Assembly: GCA_034509425.1 (NCBI GenBank) | Contig: JAVTVJ010000782.1 | Location: 372,001-436,000, forward strand | DNA length: 64,000 nt | DNA from: Eopsaltria australis | Lineage: Eukaryota; Chordata; Aves; Passeriformes; Petroicidae | Direction of reading: 5' to 3' | Shown here: in pieces, positions 59,995 to 64,000 of the stretch | Numbering within the stretch: position 1 is the first letter of the stretch | Layout: each line of letters starts with the position of its first letter | The notes under the pieces: generated by a model | Database searches by the model: none | Seen by the model: only the letters and a program-made list of their open reading frames with translations | What the model was told of the DNA's origin: nothing | Program-made: the position numbers and the translations under genes

Positions 59995-60071
59995 CCTCCC
60001 CGTGCATCGTGCTGGGTCTCGAGGGTGTTTCGTGCTCGGAGCAAAACCCGAACCTCCCGTCGATTGTACAC
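59995..60071 (+). repeat. 77-bp duplicated element, copy B
   Basis: Runs from cctccccgtgcatcgtgctg to gtcgattgtacac, in the same orientation as copy A, 3,052 bp away. It retains about eight CpGs, several of which are TpG, CpA or otherwise changed in copy A, so copy B looks closer to the ancestral state or less methylated. Weak similarity may extend to the left (accctgc..caggtgaca in both). Confidence 0.8.
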
Positions 60072-60739
60072 TCATGGCACACCTGGAGCTGCAAGGGACA
60101 CGGCAGGGACCATCAATTCTTGCTCCTCGCAGGTGCCAGGATGTTCCTCCTCCTGCCCAGCCACTGCACGCTCCTGTCGCCTGTCCCCACGGGACAGCGC
60201 AGAATGACCCCCGCCCCGTGGGGACAGAGGAGAGGAAATCCCGTGGGGCCGGATGGCCAGGTCAGGACAAGGAGGAGCTGCCCCGGCGGTCGGTGGCCTC
60301 CCCCGGGGGCGGTCTCGGGCTGTCGCTGCTGCACACAGTGGGGCACGGCGGGCTCGGGGGTGGCCGCACTGGGGACGGTCCCAGTGCAGGAAGGAGATGC
60401 GGATGCAGGATGCAGGTGACAGCGCAGCACTGAGGCCGTGCGGGGCTGGGGCCGGGGGCCGGGCAGGAGGTGACCTGTCCAGGGCACAGTGCCCGCGCCT
60501 GGGACATGAGGGACGCCGTGGGAACTGACCCCTACAAGTGACAGAGCAGCAGAAACTGTGAACAGTGCTGGAAGACGATGGCTCCTGGTGCCACCCCTAT
60601 GGGGATGCGGTGTCACGGCCCCAGGGCACTTGATGTCATCATCCCGGGACTTGATCCTCACCCCAGGGCACTTGAGCCTTCCTGGGGCATTTGGTCACCA
60701 CTCAGACACTTGGTCAGGTCCCAGGACACCCGGCCCTCC
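60072..60739. other. Gene-free stretch upstream of the METTL27 promoter
   Basis: No exon was recognised. The right part (60,640-60,740) contains several degenerate 'ccccagggcacttga' and 'cacttggtca' repeats. An antisense 182-codon frame has no recognisable domain. Confidence 0.5.
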
Positions 60740-61134
60740 GCATCCCCCCCATCCCGGCTCACTTGGTCGCGCCCAGCACCCCGCGGGGCAGCTCCGGCGG
60801 CCAATGGCGCGCGGGGGGCGTGGCCGTGGCGGGTGCCCTGAGCCAATGGAGAGCGGGGGCGTGGCCGGGGGCGGGGACCGCGTGCTCTCTGGGGCGTGTC
60901 CTGGGCGGGGTCATTGAGGAAACTCGCCTTGGGGGCGTGGCCTGACGGGCCAAGAAGCCAATGAGGCGCTGGGGGCTCGTCGCGAGAGGGAGGCGGAGCC
61001 AATGGGCTGCGGGGGGCGTGGCCGGGGCGGAGCCCCCGGATCAATGGGGCGGGGGCGGGGCCCTGTGCGGGTCCAAGGGGCGCGGGGGGGCCCGGGCAGC
61101 ACCGGGAGGCACCGGCGGCACCGGCGGTACCGGG
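60740..61134 (+). promoter_or_regulatory. METTL27: METTL27 CpG-island promoter and 5' UTR
   Basis: This segment is very rich in CpG and GC boxes, and the island continues over coding exons 1-4 to about 61,830. It has no TATA box. CCAAT boxes occur at 60,802, 60,844, 60,958 and 60,999, with a TCAAT variant at 61,041. Exact GGGGCGTGGCC boxes (Sp/KLF type) occur at 60,815, 60,856, 60,932 and 61,013, with GGGGCGGGGCC at 61,052. The start site is not visible but probably lies between 61,060 and 61,134. An upstream in-frame ATG at 60,961 overlaps a CCAAT box and is unlikely to be used. Confidence 0.75.
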
Positions 61135-61242
61135 ATGAGGCTGCCGGCGGCGGTCCGGGACCGGGTGGCCGCGGTTCACCGGGACTCTTCGCTGCCCGAA
61201 CGGCTGCGACTCTACGACGACTGGGCCGCCCGCTACGAGCAG
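61135..61242 (+). CDS. METTL27: METTL27 coding exon 1 (residues 1-36)
   Basis: 108 nt, ending in CAG|GTACCG, phase 0. Encodes MRLPAAVRDR to the DDWAARYEQ helix, which in this family precedes the Rossmann fold. Intron 1 is only 72 nt. Confidence 0.93.
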
Positions 61243-62596
61243 GTACCGGCGACACGGCGGGGACGGGGGCGCCGGGGGGCCGCGCTGTCCCCTCTGACCG
61301 CCGTGTCCCCGCAGGATGTGGCGGCTCTAGAGTACCGGGCACCATATCTCGCCGCAGCCTCGCTCGCCTTCGCCTTCCCCGCGCCGCGCGCCGAGGCGCG
61401 GCTGCTCGACGTGGCTTGTGGCACCGGGCTGGTGGCGCGGGAGGTACCGGGGGAACAGAACGGGCGGGGCGGGCCAGGGGTGACGGGACCGGGCGGAGGT
61501 GACGGTGCCTCTGTCCCCGCAGCTCCACCGGCGCGGGTTCCGCTGCCTGCACGGCGTGGACGGCAGCGCGGGGATGCTGGAGCGGGCACGGAGCACCGGG
61601 CTGTACCAGGAGCTGCGGCTCTGCGTCCTGGGCAGGGAACCGCTGTCCGCGCCCGCAGGTAACGGGAGGGGCGGACCCCGGGGGACCCTCGGGGACACCC
61701 GCGTGTCCCGCAGGTGACAGGCCGGCACCGGGCGGGGGGAGCCCCGGCGGGTCCCCCCGGTGATGCCCCGTGTCCTCGCAGAGCACTACGACGCCGTGAC
61801 GGTGGTGGGGGCCCTGGGCGAGGGGCAGGTGCCGAGCACGGCGCTCCCGGAGCTGCTGCGGGTCACCAAGCCGGGTAAGAGGGGGTCGTTTCCCCTCCCC
61901 GCCGGGATCCCCGAGGTGGTGGGATGAGGACACCGAGCTCCAGAGGATGTGGGTCCCCCGCTGAACGCTGGGCCCGTGGCACAGCTGGGACGTAGCCTTG
62001 GCCCTGCTGCCAGGGACAGGCGATGGCTCGGGGTCCCTGCCCCTGCCCACTGCCACCTCCGGACAGTGGGACAAGGTAGGAGGTGGAAGTGGCGGTCCTG
62101 GTGTGTGACAGCCTGTGCTCAGACGTGACATCCCGCCTATCCCCTGCCCATGCCCTGCCCGTCCCCTGCCCACTGGCCCCCTGTCCTGCCCATCTCTGCC
62201 TCCTGTCCTGTTTGTCCCCTGCTTACTACCCTGTCCGTGTCCTTCCCGCTGACTTCTGGCAGGCTCTCAGTGCCTCCCCGTGTCCCCAGTCTTTCCGGGG
62301 ATGCTGTCCCCAGAGAGGGACACTCTGGCTCATTGTTACCTGTCTCCTGTCCCGCAGGCGGCTTCCTGTGCCTGACGACGAGGAGCAACCCCTCGAACCT
62401 GCGGTACAAGGCGGAGCTGGAGGCGGCACTGGGGCAGCTGGAACGGAGCGGAGCCTGGCAGAAGCTGCTGGCCCAGGAGGTGGAGTACTGGGAGAGGGCC
62501 ACCTCCGAGGAGGAGAGCACCCAGGGCACCGGCTACATCTCTGGGGTGGTCTACATCTACCAGAAGTGCCCTGTCCCCCACCTCGAGGAGTGCTGA
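61135..62596 (+). CDS. METTL27: METTL27 (WBSCR27), class I SAM-dependent methyltransferase, 5 coding exons
   Basis: Joining 61,135-61,242, 61,315-61,443, 61,523-61,658, 61,782-61,874 and 62,358-62,596 gives 705 nt, coding for 234 residues plus stop, close to the roughly 245 residues of human METTL27. All four introns are GT-AG with phases 0, 0, 1 and 1, and the frame is kept throughout. Seen in the protein: YDDWAARYEQ near the N-terminus, then the SAM-binding motif LLDVACGTG (residues 66-74), HGVDGSAGML with acidic D92 (89-98), DAVTVVGALGEGQVP (128-142) and VTKPGGFLCLTTR (152-164), in Rossmann-fold order. These blocks match what I know of vertebrate METTL27, a gene in the human Williams-Beuren region. 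The methyl acceptor is not established. It may be cytosolic or nuclear: no signal peptide or membrane segment is visible. The ATG at 61,135 has G at -3. Confidence 0.95.
61315..61443 (+). CDS. METTL27: METTL27 coding exon 2 (residues 37-79)
   Basis: 129 nt, preceded by CCCCGCAG and followed by GAG|GTACCG, phase 0. Starts DVAALEYRAPYLA and contains the glycine-rich SAM-binding motif LDVACGTG. Intron 2 is 79 nt. Confidence 0.93.
61523..61658 (+). CDS. METTL27: METTL27 coding exon 3 (residues 80-124 and one base of 125)
   Basis: 136 nt, preceded by CCCCGCAG, donor G|GTAACG. Carries the second strand and acidic residue (HGVDGS, D92), which in class I methyltransferases contacts the ribose of SAM, and the GLYQELRLCVLGREPL segment. 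Intron 3 is 123 nt. Confidence 0.92.
61782..61874 (+). CDS. METTL27: METTL27 coding exon 4 (residues 125-155, codon 156 split)
   Basis: 93 nt, preceded by TCCTCGCAG, donor CCGG|GTAAGA. Encodes EHYDAVTVVGALGEGQVP and the LPELLRVTKP helix leading to the post-motif strand. Intron 4 is the longest, at 483 nt. Confidence 0.92.
62358..62596 (+). CDS. METTL27: METTL27 coding exon 5 (end of codon 156 to 234, stop TGA)
   Basis: 239 nt, preceded by GTCCCGCAG. Encodes GGFLCLTTRSNPSNLRYK, a helical acidic stretch with EVEYWERATSEE, and the last strand YISGVVYIYQKC, then ends PHLEEC-stop at 62,594-62,596. The long open frame beginning at 62,150 is the intronic extension of this exon. Confidence 0.93.
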
Positions 62597-63735
62597 AAGC
62601 CAGCATGGCTCTAGAGGGGGAGTGAGCACTTGACCCCTTATAAAACTGAGCCCAGTGACCCCCCCCCCCGGAGCAGGGCAGCTGCTGGGGGGTCACAACA
62701 TTTTGGGGAATTTCTGCATTCCCTTTCTTGGTTCCTCGTCACCGAGGTCTGGACTTGGGGCCCTTGTCTGTTCCTCAGCATGGGAAGGGTCTCCTGCACA
62801 CCACCTGTAGCTCTGACATTCAGGTATTGTCCCCAACACCTCAACGCTCACTGTGACATCTCACAGACCCACATGGCTGTTCCAAGGTGTGTCCAGTCCA
62901 GGATGTCTTCTCCCCACCTCAGCACTCATGGTCAAAATCTGGATCCTTCTTCATCTCTCACCCCCAGAGTCTTCACCTGGGGACTGTTGGGGGTGGGTCC
63001 TCATCGCTGTGTCCTGTGACCTCCCATCCTCATCCTCCCCAGGGACTAACCCAGCCCTGAGGCACAGGAGCCTCCACATCCAGAGTCAGAGCAGCAATGC
63101 CAAGGTGGCTCCCAGCTGGAGAGGCTTTCCAAGCGCCACATCTGCCTTTCATCCCACAACAGCTGCTTGAATCTCTCATTTTCCCACAGCTTTGTAGTTA
63201 ATGGTCTGGGTGGGAAATGAGTTTGGAAGGAATTTGGGAAGCTGGTGGCTGCTCCCCACCCGGGAGCCACCCATTACTGCCTGTCCAGCCAGTTCCCCCA
63301 GCTCCTTGCTGAGCTGCCTTCACAATTCCTCCTCCACTGCTTCCTTGGGAAGTTTTTTACCCAAATCTCTTTCTGGAATATTTGGGTTTTTTTCATTTTT
63401 CCCTTCCCTCAGACCTGTTCCTGCTCATCCTGTTCCCATGTTCCTGGAGAACAGGTTGCATCCTTCCCCTCAGGAGCTCTTCCCCAGTGTGAGGCAATGG
63501 CTGTGTCTCTCCCTGTCCCTCACCCAGGGCATTCCACATCTTCCACACTCGCCCTTCCCATGGCTCTTGTCACCCTTCTGCTTTGTCCCCCATGTTTTGG
63601 GGTCCCTGTGCCCATCAGTAACTATCCTACTGCTACCTCCCCATTTGTCCCCAGCCCTGTCCCCTGGGCAGCTGGGGGTTGTGGCTGTCCCTAGCCCTGC
63701 ACTTGCCTCTTCAATAAACTCCTGTCCCTGCTGTC
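62597..63735 (+). other. METTL27: METTL27 3' UTR (inferred)
   Basis: No stop-free coding frame with homology follows the TGA. The region includes a C10 run at about 62,660 and T-rich sequence at 63,350-63,420. The end is set by the AATAAA at 63,713 plus about 20 nt. A shorter 3' end through the variant TATAAA at about 62,639 is possible but weaker. Confidence 0.6.
63713..63718 (+). terminator. METTL27: Poly(A) signal AATAAA for METTL27
   Basis: Canonical AATAAA followed 28-37 nt later by a GT-rich element (gctgcgtgttgtt, 63,741-63,753), the normal arrangement for cleavage at about 63,735. It is the only AATAAA between the METTL27 stop codon and the window end. Confidence 0.7.
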
Positions 63736-64000
63736 TGCCTGCTGCGTGTTGTTCCCAGAGCAGTGGGAATGTGGACCCTCCAGGGTGGGTGGCCAGGACC
63801 CTGGGAGGGGGGATTCAGCCTTTCTGTGGGGTCCCCTCCCAGACCATGGAGGTCAGAGCACCTGGTGTCCCCTGTGCCTCTCTTAGATCTCAGCATCCTC
63901 TCCCTGCCTCACTTTCCTGCTGCAGGGAACACCAGGAGCACCCTGGCTGGCTACTGCTGATCCTCGTGGGAAGATGGGGGATGTTCTAGGTGCTAGAACA
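63736..64000. other. Downstream flank of METTL27
   Basis: Single-copy sequence with no exon or repeat that I recognise. In human the next genes on this side are CLDN4 and CLDN3, which would be outside the window. Confidence 0.5.

Noticed and set aside
60961..61134. In-frame upstream ATG that would extend METTL27 by 58 residues
   Set aside because: It lies inside a CCAAT box of the promoter array. The extension is low-complexity R/G/A-rich, and the known family N-terminus matches a start at 61,135.
61707..61719. Acceptor directly joined to a donor (CCCGCAG|GTGACA) inside METTL27 intron 3, like a recursive splice site
   Set aside because: The intron is only 123 nt, and recursive splicing is a long-intron phenomenon. 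Probably chance in C-rich sequence.
60911..62173. 420-codon antisense frame across METTL27
   Set aside because: It is the mirror of the GC-rich METTL27 exons and introns, which carry intact splice sites and methyltransferase motifs on the + strand.
1..64000. Search for CRISPR arrays, operons, tRNA or rRNA genes, intact ERVs or DNA transposons
   Set aside because: No spaced identical repeats of CRISPR type, no tRNA A/B-box cloverleaf noticed, no gag-pol or transposase frame. The genome type makes bacterial systems implausible.

Overview
This window is a vertebrate nuclear sequence, almost certainly from a bird. The evidence is at least sixteen 5'-truncated CR1 LINE fragments with the typical avian 3' end (the ATTCTRTG-type terminal repeat and the 'ggtcccttccaaccc' block), very small introns, and a GC-rich, CpG-island-rich background like an avian microchromosome. 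No prokaryotic gene organisation, CRISPR array, provirus with coding capacity or complete transposon was seen. The species cannot be named from the sequence.

Layout. Positions 1 to about 60,780 contain no protein-coding gene that I can recognise. This block is GC-rich single-copy sequence broken up by CR1 fragments and by many simple or tandem repeats: a 338-nt homopurine tract (335-672), a TG run (10,770), a 21-bp repeat (13,469), a 640-bp degenerate minisatellite (21,558), ATCCC pentamers (30,955), 59-bp units (35,714), 40-bp units (42,081), a GAATAGG heptamer array (43,265) and a CTGATC hexamer array (53,341). A few islands stand out as possible regulatory DNA: AT-rich islands with homeodomain-type motifs (24,604-24,649 and 59,722-59,752 are the clearest) and CpG-dense patches at about 3,540-4,110, 25,500-26,060, 48,090-48,540, 57,030-57,235 and 59,340-59,720.

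The one confident gene is at the right end. A CpG-island promoter (about 60,740-61,134) with an iterated CCAAT plus GGGGCGTGGCC module is followed by a five-exon gene on the + strand (coding exons 61,135-61,242, 61,315-61,443, 61,523-61,658, 61,782-61,874 and 62,358-62,596). It encodes a 234-residue class I SAM-dependent methyltransferase that I recognise as METTL27 (formerly WBSCR27). A 1.1-kb 3' UTR ends near an AATAAA at 63,713. In human, METTL27 lies in the Williams-Beuren region at 7q11.23 between CLDN4 and TMEM270/ELN, with its 5' end towards ELN. By inference the 60-kb gene-poor block here corresponds to the METTL27-ELN interval, and the claudin genes would lie to the right of the window.

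I found no convincing undescribed gene system. The most unusual signals are the roughly 41-42-bp-periodic CCAAT/GC-box array in the METTL27 promoter, a 77-bp element present twice in the same orientation 3 kb apart (56,943 and 59,995, 67 of 77 bases identical), and the triple TGATTAAT cluster.
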